A model generated the notes under the pieces. The model searched no databases, was not told the origin of the DNA, and saw only the letters and a list, made by a program, of their open reading frames with translations. A program made the translations under genes and the position numbers. Positions 7,402 to 14,621 of a stretch of 17,535 bases of DNA are shown piece by piece; the stretch's first letter is position 1, and every line of letters starts with the position of its first letter. This DNA comes from DASSBG01 sp964583865 (lineage in GTDB: Bacteria > Pseudomonadota > Gammaproteobacteria > Xanthomonadales > Rhodanobacteraceae): the NCBI GenBank assembly GCA_964583865.1, contig CAZOXZ010000042.1, positions 1-17,535 of the forward strand, read 5' to 3'.

Positions 7402-8419
7402 GACCAGTGTCCTTTTCCAATCGGCGTAGCCGACGGGCGAGATTGTCGAGTTGTTTCATGCGCACGGCGTTGCGATGCCACGCGCTGTTGTCTTGCATGG
7501 GCGTGCCGGAGGACCACGTGCCCGGTTCCCTGATCGAGTGTGTCACCAGGGTGCGGGCGGTAATGGTAACCCGGTCCGCCACTTTTATGTGGCCAATGAT
7601 GCCGGCTCCGCCACCGATGAGGCAATGGCGTCCGATGCTGGCGCTGCCGGCGACGGCCGCACAGCCGGCCATGGCCGTGTGTGCACCGACATGAACGTTG
7701 TGGGCGATATGGACCAGATTGTCCAGGCGCACGTCCTCTTCCAGGACGGTGTCGCTGAGCGCACCGCGGTCGATGCAGGTGTTGGCGCCGATCTCGCAGT
7801 CGTCACCGATGCGCAAGCCGCCAAGCTGCGGCACCTTGGTCCAGCGCTCGCCATCGGGAACGAGGCCGAAACCGTCGCTGCCGAGGACCGCGCCGGGGTG
7901 GATGAGCACCCGCGAGCCAAGGTGCACGTCGCGCACCAGCGTTACCCGTGCCACGAGACGGCAATCGGGGCCGACATGGCAGCCTGGTCCGACATGGCAG
8001 CCCGGTCCGAGGATGGCGCCGGCAGCGACGCTGGCATCCGCTGCGACGCTGCACTGCGGGCCGATGGTCGCGCCGGGATCGATACGGGCGCCGGGTTCGA
8101 CGACGGCGCTGGCGTGGATTCCCGGTGTCTTTTCGACAGGCCGGTCAAACAGGCCCGCCACGTGGGCGAAGGCCAGGGCCGGGTTGGCGCTGATGAGCCC
8201 GGTGCCCGGGAGCCGGTCCACCGCGGCCGGCGGCACGATGACGGCACCGGCGCGGCAGCCTGCCAGTTTGTGCTGGTGGCGCTTGTCACCGAGGAAACTG
8301 ATGTCCTGCACGCCGGCATTGTCCAGGGAAGCGGCCGAGGAAATGACCACGTCGCCGTCACCATGGACTTCCAGGTCGAAACGACGGGCAATGTCCGCAA
8401 CGGTCCATGCGCGCGTCAT
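7394..8419 (-). CDS. lpxD: UDP-3-O-(3-hydroxyacyl)glucosamine N-acyltransferase
   Basis: LpxD adds the second 3-hydroxyacyl chain, to the 2-amino group of UDP-3-O-acyl-glucosamine, in lipid A synthesis. The protein is 341 aa, the same length as E. coli LpxD. Residues 1 to about 98 form the uridine-binding N-terminal domain (DISFLGDKRHQHKL). Residues 100 to about 290 are hexapeptide repeats of a left-handed beta-helix. HIAHNVHVG contains H240, matching the catalytic H239 of E. coli. A C-terminal helix (RNAVRMKQLDNLARRLRRLE) closes the protein. Residues 139-150 are an exact GPGCHV duplication, encoded by an 18-bp near-perfect tandem repeat. The ATG overlaps the skp stop as ATGA, and GAGGG lies about nine bases upstream. 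Confidence 0.97.
   Translation of the reverse strand: MTRAWTVADIARRFDLEVHGDGDVVISSAASLDNAGVQDISFLGDKRHQHKLAGCRAGAVIVPPAAVDRLPGTGLISANPALAFAHVAGLFDRPVEKTPGIHASAVVEPGARIDPGATIGPQCSVAADASVAAGAILGPGCHVGPGCHVGPDCRLVARVTLVRDVHLGSRVLIHPGAVLGSDGFGLVPDGERWTKVPQLGGLRIGDDCEIGANTCIDRGALSDTVLEEDVRLDNLVHIAHNVHVGAHTAMAGCAAVAGSASIGRHCLIGGGAGIIGHIKVADRVTITARTLVTHSIREPGTWSSGTPMQDNSAWHRNAVRMKQLDNLARRLRRLEKDTGHD
7971..8006. repeat. 18-bp tandem repeat inside lpxD
   Basis: Two adjacent 18-bp units, 7971-7988 and 7989-8006, differ at one base and both encode the hexapeptide GPGCHV, one beta-strand of the LpxD beta-helix. The third unit diverges after four bases. This looks like a recent duplication of one hexapeptide, or strong conservation of the repeat. 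Confidence 0.8.
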
Positions 8420-8961
8420 GGGTTTGTGCCCTCATGGCGGCTGTCCTGCCGCAACTGCTCCAGAATCTCGTCGGTGATGTCCACCCGTGGGCTGGCGTAG
8501 ATCACGGGGCTGGGAACCAGCAGGTCGTAACCGTGGCTGCGTGCATACCGGACCGCAGCCCGGGTTATGGTCTGCCAGCTCTTGTCCAGCTCCTGTTGGC
8601 TGCGTTGTTGCAGTTGATCGCGCAGCCGCGCGCGGGCGCGCCGCACGCTGGCGGCCAGGGTGTCAATTTGTTGCTGGCGTTCGTTGATCTGGTCGGGTGT
8701 GAGGGTGGCGCGTTTGTGTTCCAGGGTGGCTTGCAGGTCCGCCAACCGGTCTTCCTGTTGCCGGAGGCTTCTGTCCCGGTCTGCAAATTCGGCCTGCAGG
8801 CTGTCATGCGCGAGCTGTACCTGCGGCGCTTCGTCGAGGAGTCTCTTCATGTCGACATAGCCGATGCGTGGCTGGGTTGCCTGGGCCAGGACGACGGACG
8901 AACAGGCGAGGAGTACCAACCCCAGCAGCAAACCTGTCCATTGTCGTTGTGCTGCGATCAC
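8416..8961 (-). CDS. skp: Periplasmic chaperone Skp/OmpH family
   Basis: Skp (OmpH) is a trimeric periplasmic chaperone that holds unfolded outer-membrane proteins on the way to BamA, whose gene lies just upstream. With the GTG start at 8959-8961 the protein is 181 aa. It opens with a signal peptide (hydrophobic GLLLGLVLLACSSVVLA, probable cleavage VLA|QA at residue 26). RIGYVDMKRLLDEAPQ then gives the family start, and residues about 55-140 are the Gln/Arg-rich coiled-coil tentacles (LRQQEDRLADLQATLEHKRA). The C-terminal beta-strands include YDLLVPSPVIYASPRVDIT. I prefer GTG because GGAG lies seven bases upstream and it gives a normal signal peptide. The ATG at 9009 would add 16 polar residues and has no ribosome binding site. 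LLAC in the signal peptide resembles a lipobox. The stop overlaps lpxD as ATGA. Confidence 0.9.
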   Translation of the reverse strand: MIAAQRQWTGLLLGLVLLACSSVVLAQATQPRIGYVDMKRLLDEAPQVQLAHDSLQAEFADRDRSLRQQEDRLADLQATLEHKRATLTPDQINERQQQIDTLAASVRRARARLRDQLQQRSQQELDKSWQTITRAAVRYARSHGYDLLVPSPVIYASPRVDITDEILEQLRQDSRHEGTNP

Positions 8962-8968
8962 CCGGGTG

Positions 8969-8972
8969 CTCC
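8969..8972 (-). promoter_or_regulatory. skp: Ribosome binding site supporting the GTG start of skp
   Basis: The minus strand reads GGAG, seven bases before the GTG start codon chosen for skp. No comparable site precedes the alternative ATG ending at 9009. Confidence 0.6.
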
Positions 8973-9063
8973 GTGAACTCGTTGTCACCGTACAGGAACT
9001 TGCTGCCATATCGTAGCAAGAAGACCACGAATGATGTCCGGCATGCGTTCTTCGACGCTGGTC

Positions 9064-11373
9064 TCAGAACTCGCTTCCAAGCGTGAACTGGATGCGCTCG
9101 GTCTGGTCGGAGTCTTGCGAACGCAGAGGCTGGGCGATGCTGATGGACATGGGACCGATGGGTGCCCGCCAGGTCAGCGTCAGGCCGGCCGAAGCGCGCA
9201 GTTCCGAGCTCTGGTAGGCGTCGAAGTCCGCAAACACGTTGCCGACATCGACAAATGCACCAACCCTTGCCGTGGTGCTGTCGCGCAATGCGGGAATGGG
9301 GAAGTACAACTCGGCCGTGCCCAAAACCTTGAAAGAACCGCCGATGGGCTTGGTGATGTTGGGCGCGTTGGGGATGGGAACGCGCGGGCCGAGGGTGTTG
9401 TCGCGGAAACCGCGGACGTCGCGCACGCCACCGGCATAGTAATTTTGCCAGTAGGGATAGTCACGCTCGCTGTCCTTGCCGTAGGTATCGCCATAGCCGA
9501 CGTTGCCGGAGGCGTACAGGACGAAGTCCAGCGGCAGGTGCCAGTAGTGTTCGATGTTGTAGTACAGCTTGTAGTACTCGACCGTGGAGCCGGGCAGGGC
9601 CACGCGTGCCGAAATCGTCTGCTTGCCGCCACGTGTGGGCAGGAAGAATCGATTGCGCGTGTCGCGTCCCCAGCCCACCGATGCGGTCCATGAGTGAATG
9701 GTGCGGTGGCCCAGGTCCTTGATGTAATCCACCAACGGCTGGGGCGTGAAGCCTTCGAAGACGTTCACGGTATTGCTACTGATCCCGAGGCCGAAGCGGA
9801 TGGAGTTGTTCTCGCTCAGCGGCACACCGAAGAAGGTCTCGAAGGAGCGGTTGCTGTACAGGAAGTTGGCGATGTTGGCATTGCCGCGGTCCAGCTCGCT
9901 CCAGGTGAGGTTGTAACCGATACTGACGCCGCTGTCGGTGAGGTAGGGATCGCTGTAGCTGAGCTGGTACTGCTCCAGGTAGGAGCTGCGCTGGATGTGG
10001 GCCGAGAGACTGCGGCCGGTACCGAGGAAGTTGTTCTGGGAAACGGAGAAGCTGCCGATGAAGCCGCTGAGCTGCGAATAACCGATGCCAAGCTGCAAGC
10101 TGCCGGCCGATTGTTCCTCGACGGTGACGTTGAGGTCGACCTTGTCCGGGCTGCCCGGGACCTTGACCGGGTCGATGTACACGCTGTTGAAATAACCGGT
10201 ACGCAGCAGGCGCGCGCGGGAACGGTCGATGGCCGCTTGCGAATACCAGCCGCCCTCGAATTGGCGCATTTCGCGACGCGCCACTTCGTCGCGGGTACGA
10301 CTGTTGCCGATGAAGTTGATGCGGCGGACGTACACGCGCGGGCCGGGCTTGACATAGAAGCTGACGTCCACGGTATGGTCGTTGCGGTCCAGCTCGGGAA
10401 TCGGCGTCACTTCGGCAAAGGCATAACCGATGTTGCCGAGCAATGCCACGATGCCGCGCTTGGTGATCTGGATGAGTGTGTGGGAAAAGTACTGGCCTTC
10501 ACGCACCACGACCATCTTGTCGATGTCCTCGCGCGGCAGCACGAGGTCGCCCAGGAGCGTGACCTGGTCGATCTTGTACTTTTCACCTTCGCTGATGTCC
10601 GCGGTGATGTACATGGCGCGCTTGTCAGGGCTGATGGCGACCTGGGTGGAGTCGATGCTGAAGTCGGCGTAGCCACGATCGAGATAGTAATGCGACAGTT
10701 TTTCAAGGTCGCCGGAGAGTTTCTCCCGCGAGTATTGGTTGTCGTTGCTGTACCATGAAGTCCAGTTGGTGCTGTCGGATTCGAAGTTTCTGCGGATGGC
10801 CTTGTCGCTGAAGCTGGTGTTGCCGACGATGTTGATGCGCTCGATGGCCGCGGCCTTGCCCTCATGGATCTCGATGTCGATGGACACGCGGTTGCGGGTC
10901 AGGGGCGTGACATGCGGTTCGACACTGACGTTGTACTTGCCGCGGTTGTAGTACTGGCGCACCAGCTCCCGTTGCAGGCGGTCCAGGGACAGCCGGTCGA
11001 AGGTCTGGCCGGTGGTGATGCCCATGGAGGTCAGGCCTTCCAGCAGATCCTTGTCCTTGATGTCCTTGTTGCCACGCAGGTTGATGCTGGCGATGGCCGG
11101 GCGCTCAACCACCTTGATGATCATGATGTCACCCTGGCGGTCGATGGAGACGTCCTTGAAGAAGCCTGTGTGGAACAGCGTCCGGATCGAGTTGCGGACA
11201 TTGTCGTCGGTTACGGTATCGCCTTTTTCCACCGGCAGGTACGTCAACACCGTGCCTGCGGAGATGCGTTGCAACCCTTCAATGCGGATGTCGGAGACCA
11301 CGAATGGCGCAAAGGCCGCAGCGGCCTGGCTGCTCATGCAAGCAAGAAGTATCAGGGCGGCGATTCGCTTCAT
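9064..11373 (-). CDS. bamA: Outer membrane protein assembly factor BamA
   Basis: BamA is the outer-membrane core of the BAM complex, which folds and inserts beta-barrel proteins. The protein is 769 aa (E. coli 810). A signal peptide (MKRIAALILLACMSSQAAAA, cleavage probably near residue 20) is followed by five POTRA domains (about 24-420), starting FVVSDIRIEGLQRISAGTVL. A 16-stranded Omp85 barrel occupies the rest. VRGF at 653-656 is the conserved L6 motif inside the barrel, and the protein ends in FTLGSEF with the C-terminal Phe typical of outer-membrane barrels. It follows rseP after 44 bp, and skp starts about 100 bp downstream, so the insertase and its chaperone are adjacent. The Shine-Dalgarno is weak (GGAA). 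The frame is complete, with no sign of disruption. Confidence 0.98.
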   Translation of the reverse strand: MKRIAALILLACMSSQAAAAFAPFVVSDIRIEGLQRISAGTVLTYLPVEKGDTVTDDNVRNSIRTLFHTGFFKDVSIDRQGDIMIIKVVERPAIASINLRGNKDIKDKDLLEGLTSMGITTGQTFDRLSLDRLQRELVRQYYNRGKYNVSVEPHVTPLTRNRVSIDIEIHEGKAAAIERINIVGNTSFSDKAIRRNFESDSTNWTSWYSNDNQYSREKLSGDLEKLSHYYLDRGYADFSIDSTQVAISPDKRAMYITADISEGEKYKIDQVTLLGDLVLPREDIDKMVVVREGQYFSHTLIQITKRGIVALLGNIGYAFAEVTPIPELDRNDHTVDVSFYVKPGPRVYVRRINFIGNSRTRDEVARREMRQFEGGWYSQAAIDRSRARLLRTGYFNSVYIDPVKVPGSPDKVDLNVTVEEQSAGSLQLGIGYSQLSGFIGSFSVSQNNFLGTGRSLSAHIQRSSYLEQYQLSYSDPYLTDSGVSIGYNLTWSELDRGNANIANFLYSNRSFETFFGVPLSENNSIRFGLGISSNTVNVFEGFTPQPLVDYIKDLGHRTIHSWTASVGWGRDTRNRFFLPTRGGKQTISARVALPGSTVEYYKLYYNIEHYWHLPLDFVLYASGNVGYGDTYGKDSERDYPYWQNYYAGGVRDVRGFRDNTLGPRVPIPNAPNITKPIGGSFKVLGTAELYFPIPALRDSTTARVGAFVDVGNVFADFDAYQSSELRASAGLTLTWRAPIGPMSISIAQPLRSQDSDQTERIQFTLGSEF

Positions 11374-11404
11374 CGTCGATTCCGGGAAGTGGTACGGATA
11401 AGGA

Positions 11405-11425
11405 TGAGCTGACGGCGTCAGCTCA
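11405..11425. repeat. Perfect 9-bp inverted repeat across the rseP stop codon
   Basis: TGAGCTGAC and GTCAGCTCA form a perfect 9-bp stem with a 3-base loop. The rseP stop codon lies in one arm. On the transcribed strand the stem is followed by TCCTTATCC, which is pyrimidine-rich but not a true T-run. It is therefore at best a weak terminator; processing or mRNA stabilisation between rseP and bamA is as likely. Confidence 0.6.
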
Positions 11426-12758
11426 CGAGGCGCAATATATCATTGTAGAACGCCAGCCCCATTAACGCAGCAAGCAGGGTCAAACCGACGTACTGGCCGA
11501 TGATCATGGTGTTCTCGCTGACGGGACTGCCCTTGACCAGTTCGATCAGGTAGTACAACAGATGGCCGCCGTCCAGCAAGGGGATGGGCAGGATGTTGAG
11601 AATGGCCAGCGACAACGAGATCAGGGCCAGGAAACCGAGAAACCAGGCCAGGCCCATGTTGGCCGTGGTGTTGGCCATGCGCGCGATGGTGATGACGCCC
11701 GACAGGTTTTGTGCCGAGGCCTGACCGGTCAGCATGCTGCCGATCATCTCGAAGGTCATGGCGGTCTTTTCCCAGGTCTCGGCAAGTGCGGCACCCATCG
11801 CAGCGACGGGGCCGTACTGCAAGGTGGCCCGTTCCGGCGGTGCAGCGACGACACCGACGGTCCAGCGCGGCGGGCCGCGCTCGTTGGCATGTTTGCGCGC
11901 GTGGACCAGGACAGTTTCGACATGGCCATCGCGACGCAGGCGCATCTCCAGGCGCGGGTCGCGCGCAGCCTGGCTGCCGATGGCCTGTCCCAGTTCGGCG
12001 AAGCTGTGGACCTTGGTGTCGTTGATGGCCAGGATGAGGTCGCCAGGCTCCAGACCCGCCGCGGCGGCCGGGGAGCCGTCGACCACGCGCGCCACGCGTG
12101 CCGGTGGCGGCTGCAGGCGCAGGCCGACCTGTCCCAGAACCCGCCCCATATCCGCATCGGCGGGCAATGTATCCAGTGCCAGCTGGCGCTGGTGGCGCAC
12201 GCCGTCGGCGTCACGGGTGGTCATGCTCACCGGTTGGCGTACCAGAAGGCTGGTGGACAATTCATCCAGTACGCCGGTCCAGGTTGTCACTTTGGTGCCG
12301 TCAACGGCCAGGATGCGTTCCCCGGCCTGGAATCCGGCTTCGGCCGCCAGACCGTGCGGCGTGCCGATGACCGGCGCAAAATCCGGCTTGCCGATGGTGA
12401 ACATCAGCCAGAAGGCAGCCACGGCGAACAGCAGGTTGAACGCCGGGCCGGCGATGACGATGGCCACCCGTTTCCACAGCGGCTGGCTGCTGAACTCGTC
12501 GGCCAGCTCGCTGGCCGGAACATCCTCCTCGCGTGCGTCCAGCATTTTCACGTAGCCGCCGAGCGGGATCATGGCGATCCAGTATTCGGTGCCGCTGCGT
12601 GCCCTGTAACGCCACAGCGGTTTGCCGAAGCCGACCGAGAAACGCAGCACGCGCACGCCGCAGCGGCGCGCCACCCAGAAGTGGCCGAACTCGTGAAAGG
12701 TGACCAGCAAGCCGAGCGTCACGATCATCCACCAGATGGAGCCGAGGAAGGTCGTCAT
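11418..12758 (-). CDS. rseP: RIP metalloprotease RseP
   Basis: RseP is the inner-membrane site-2 zinc protease. It cuts the anti-sigma factor RseA within the membrane after DegS, releasing sigma-E when outer-membrane proteins misfold, and also clears signal-peptide remnants. The protein is 446 aa (E. coli 450). The first membrane segment carries the zinc motif HEFGH at 22-26. IPLGGYVKM follows, then two PDZ domains (about 115-200 and 205-290, with GTPHGLAAEAGFQAGERILA and GSPAAAAGLEPGDLILAIND). The C-terminal membrane segment contains LPIPLLDGGHLL, with D396 as the third zinc ligand. I chose the ATG at 12756-12758 because MTTFLGSIWW leads straight into the first membrane helix. Upstream in-frame codons are Arg/His-rich and unlike the family. 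This ATG overlaps the end of a 27-codon open frame. Confidence 0.97.
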   Translation of the reverse strand: MTTFLGSIWWMIVTLGLLVTFHEFGHFWVARRCGVRVLRFSVGFGKPLWRYRARSGTEYWIAMIPLGGYVKMLDAREEDVPASELADEFSSQPLWKRVAIVIAGPAFNLLFAVAAFWLMFTIGKPDFAPVIGTPHGLAAEAGFQAGERILAVDGTKVTTWTGVLDELSTSLLVRQPVSMTTRDADGVRHQRQLALDTLPADADMGRVLGQVGLRLQPPPARVARVVDGSPAAAAGLEPGDLILAINDTKVHSFAELGQAIGSQAARDPRLEMRLRRDGHVETVLVHARKHANERGPPRWTVGVVAAPPERATLQYGPVAAMGAALAETWEKTAMTFEMIGSMLTGQASAQNLSGVITIARMANTTANMGLAWFLGFLALISLSLAILNILPIPLLDGGHLLYYLIELVKGSPVSENTMIIGQYVGLTLLAALMGLAFYNDILRLVS

Positions 12759-12838
12759 GGCGTGGCCCCCATGCCGGGCCGTGTCGGTGGGCTGCACGCG
12801 GGGACGCCCGTGTGCACGGTGCGTGATGGGTGTTTCAT
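12755..12838 (-). CDS. 27-codon open frame in the dxr slot, coupled to cdsA and rseP
   Basis: An open frame of 27 codons plus stop fills the gap between cdsA and rseP. Its ATG overlaps the cdsA TGA as ATGA, and its TGA overlaps the rseP ATG as ATGA, so it could pass ribosomes from one gene to the next. It begins MKHPSRTVHT and is rich in Pro, Thr and Arg, with no membrane segment or recognisable domain. Many gammaproteobacteria keep dxr (about 390-400 codons) exactly here. The frame could be the scar of an in-frame deletion of dxr, a small leader peptide, or chance. I see no stretch clearly from Dxr (such as the GSTGSIG nucleotide-binding motif). It is reported as an open frame, with little confidence that the peptide itself has a function. 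Confidence 0.35.
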   Translation of the reverse strand: MKHPSRTVHTGVPACSPPTRPGMGATP

Positions 12839-13659
12839 GCCAGCTCCAGCAGCCACAGGCCCAGCGCAAACACGGGAAGGAAGGCGCACACGCTGTCAGT
12901 GCGGTCCAGCAGGCCGCCGTGGCCCGGGAACAGGCTGCCCGAGTCCTTGATCATGGCGTGGCGCTTCATCAGGCTTTCGACAAGGTCACCCACGATGGAG
13001 GCGGCCACGGCCAGGGTTGCCAGCACCAGCAACCAGACCAGCGACACGCCGTGAATGCCCAGCAGCAGGCCAGCCGCCAGTGCCACCAGCAGAGACAGCA
13101 CGACGGCACCGCCGACGCCTTCCCAGGTCTTGCCGGGACTGATGCGGGGTGCCAGTTTGTGCTTGCCGAGCTGACTGCCGGCAAAGTAGGCGCCGATGTC
13201 GGCTGCCCAGACGATACACAGCGACAGCAACAACCAGACGCCCCAGGTTGCGTGTTGGTCCAGCCACAACACAGCCAGCCAGGCCGGCGCCACCACCCAC
13301 AGGCCGGCAAGGAACTTCAGCCAGGCATGGCCATGCGTCGGCTCGGCGGCGAAGCTGGCATGGGCCAGCCACGCCAGGCTGAGCAGCCACCACAGGCAGG
13401 CCAGGGCGAACACCACCGGTGCCAGCCATGCCAGATGCTGCTGCGCCACGAACAGGCTGCAAAAGATCAATGCGAGGAACACGCCGGCCAGCCCCCGGGC
13501 CAGCCAGTGTTGCCAGCCGCACAAGCGCACCCATTCGTCGAAAGCCAGCACGAACACAATACCGGCGACGATGGCCATGGCGCGACCAGGCAGCCAGATG
13601 ACGGCCGCGACGGCCAAGGGCGCAAGAATGACTGCGGTGATGATGCGTTGCTTCAGCAT
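12835..13659 (-). CDS. cdsA: Phosphatidate cytidylyltransferase (CDP-diglyceride synthase)
   Basis: CdsA makes CDP-diacylglycerol from phosphatidic acid and CTP in the inner membrane, the branch point for all phospholipids. The protein is 274 aa (E. coli 285) with about eight hydrophobic segments. The C-terminal signature spans residues 229-255: SLMKR, then KDSGSLFPGHGGLLDRTD, an exact match to the CDP-diglyceride synthase pattern with its conserved metal-binding Asp residues. The ATG at 13657-13659 (MLKQRIITAVILAPLAVAAV) puts the first membrane helix at the N-terminus as usual. In-frame codons further upstream encode polar sequence and are not family-like. Its stop overlaps the ATG of a 27-codon frame, and rseP follows only 76 bp later where dxr would be expected. 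Confidence 0.97.
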   Translation of the reverse strand: MLKQRIITAVILAPLAVAAVIWLPGRAMAIVAGIVFVLAFDEWVRLCGWQHWLARGLAGVFLALIFCSLFVAQQHLAWLAPVVFALACLWWLLSLAWLAHASFAAEPTHGHAWLKFLAGLWVVAPAWLAVLWLDQHATWGVWLLLSLCIVWAADIGAYFAGSQLGKHKLAPRISPGKTWEGVGGAVVLSLLVALAAGLLLGIHGVSLVWLLVLATLAVAASIVGDLVESLMKRHAMIKDSGSLFPGHGGLLDRTDSVCAFLPVFALGLWLLELA

Positions 13660-13712
13660 GTGATGTCCGTACGGTGCAGCCCGTGAAATCGTCGCGCGTG
13701 GTGGATTGCCTG

Positions 13713-13739
13713 TACCCGTGGGCGACCTGTGCACGGGTA
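13713..13739. repeat. Inverted repeat between uppS and cdsA
   Basis: TACCCGTG and CACGGGTA form a perfect 8-bp stem around an 11-base loop in the 112-bp gap between the uppS stop and the cdsA start. No T-run follows on the transcribed strand, so it does not look like a rho-independent terminator. It could be an operator-like palindrome or an mRNA hairpin. Apart from this, nothing recognisable lies in the gap. Confidence 0.5.
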
Positions 13740-13771
13740 TTCCAGGCGATGCGGTGGGTGGTGGCCCCTAC

Positions 13772-14512
13772 TCAGCTGGCAGCCTGCTCCGGAGTCGCGC
13801 CGTAGCGTCGTTGCCGGTGGGCAAAATCCGTCAGCGCAAGACGCAGGGCCGTGGCATCGAAGTCCGGCCATAGCGTATCGGTAAAGTACAACTCCGTATA
13901 GGCCAGCTGCCATAACAGGAAATTGCTGATGCGGTGCTCGCCGCCGGTGCGGATGAACAGGTCAGGCGGTGGCTGGTTGGCCAGGGACAGGTAATTGTCG
14001 AACGCATGCTCGTCCAGCGCGGCGGCGTCCATGCGTCCGGCGGCGACGGCCGCAATCACACCTCGTGCGGCCTGGACGATATCCCACCGGCCGCCGTAAT
14101 TGACGCACACATTGGTGATCAGGCCGCGGTTGCCGGCAGTGCGGGCGGCAGCGGCATCCATGCGGGCACGCAAGGCCTCGCTGAATGCCGACAGTTCGCC
14201 GACAAAACGGATGCACACGCCATGACCGTCGAGCTCGTCCACTTCCTTGTCCAGCGCATTCATGAACAGGTTCATCAGCGCGCCGACTTCGTCGGCCGGG
14301 CGCTTCCAGTTCTCGCTGGAGAAGGCGAACAGCGTCAAATGCCGCACGCCCTCGTGCAGGCAGCATTCCACGGTTGCGCGTACGGCCTTCTGTCCAGCCT
14401 GGTGACCAAAGCTGCGTGGTCGCCGTCGTTGCCGTGCCCAGCGCCCGTTGCCGTCCATGACGATGGCGATGTGGCGAGGCTTGTGGTCCGCGGGGATGGG
14501 TTTTTCAGGCAT
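13772..14512 (-). CDS. uppS: Undecaprenyl diphosphate synthase (cis-prenyltransferase)
   Basis: UppS (IspU) adds eight isopentenyl diphosphate units to farnesyl diphosphate to make the C55 lipid carrier for peptidoglycan and O-antigen. The protein is 246 aa (E. coli 253). HIAIVMDGNGRWARQR holds the catalytic D20 (E. coli D26) and the diphosphate-binding loop. FAFSSENWKRP, the segment CVNYGGRWDIVQA, and RTGGEHRISNFLLWQ (from residue 188) with AYTELYFTDTLWPDF are the conserved blocks for substrate binding. The ATG lies three bases after GGAG. The gene follows frr after 109 bp without dxr between them, unlike E. coli. Its substrate comes from the isoprenoid pathway, whose dxr gene is missing from this cluster. 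Confidence 0.97.
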   Translation of the reverse strand: MPEKPIPADHKPRHIAIVMDGNGRWARQRRRPRSFGHQAGQKAVRATVECCLHEGVRHLTLFAFSSENWKRPADEVGALMNLFMNALDKEVDELDGHGVCIRFVGELSAFSEALRARMDAAAARTAGNRGLITNVCVNYGGRWDIVQAARGVIAAVAAGRMDAAALDEHAFDNYLSLANQPPPDLFIRTGGEHRISNFLLWQLAYTELYFTDTLWPDFDATALRLALTDFAHRQRRYGATPEQAAS

Positions 14513-14557
14513 GAGCTCCGAGGTCTCGGACGGCGTGGCGGCTGGTCGGGTCAGGCG

Positions 14558-14581
14558 GGTCGTGCTGTCAAGGTCACGACC
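14558..14581. repeat. Inverted repeat between frr and uppS
   Basis: GGTCGTG and CACGACC form a perfect 7-bp stem around a 10-base loop in the 109-bp gap between frr and uppS. The minus strand of the loop contains TTGACA, but no -10 follows at a suitable distance. A second short inverted repeat (GGGCC/GGCCC) lies around 14593-14607. Neither is followed by a T-run. Function unknown. Confidence 0.4.
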
Positions 14582-14621
14582 TGCGACGGCAGGGGCCGGG
14601 CAGGCCCGTGCAACGACGCGC

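Noticed and set aside
8995..9001. GGAACTT, resembling the -35 of a sigma-E promoter, near bamA and skp
   Set aside because: It is on the plus strand while all genes here are on the minus strand, and no sigma-E-like -10 follows at 15-17 bases.
12759..12869. An upstream start for rseP giving 37 extra residues
   Set aside because: The added residues are polar and Arg/His-rich, overlap the cdsA end, and would bury the first membrane helix that RseP needs at its N-terminus.
14566..14571. TTGACA on the minus strand in the frr-uppS gap, a perfect -35 hexamer
   Set aside because: The sequence 16-18 bases downstream is GC-rich with no -10 resemblance, so I do not call a promoter.
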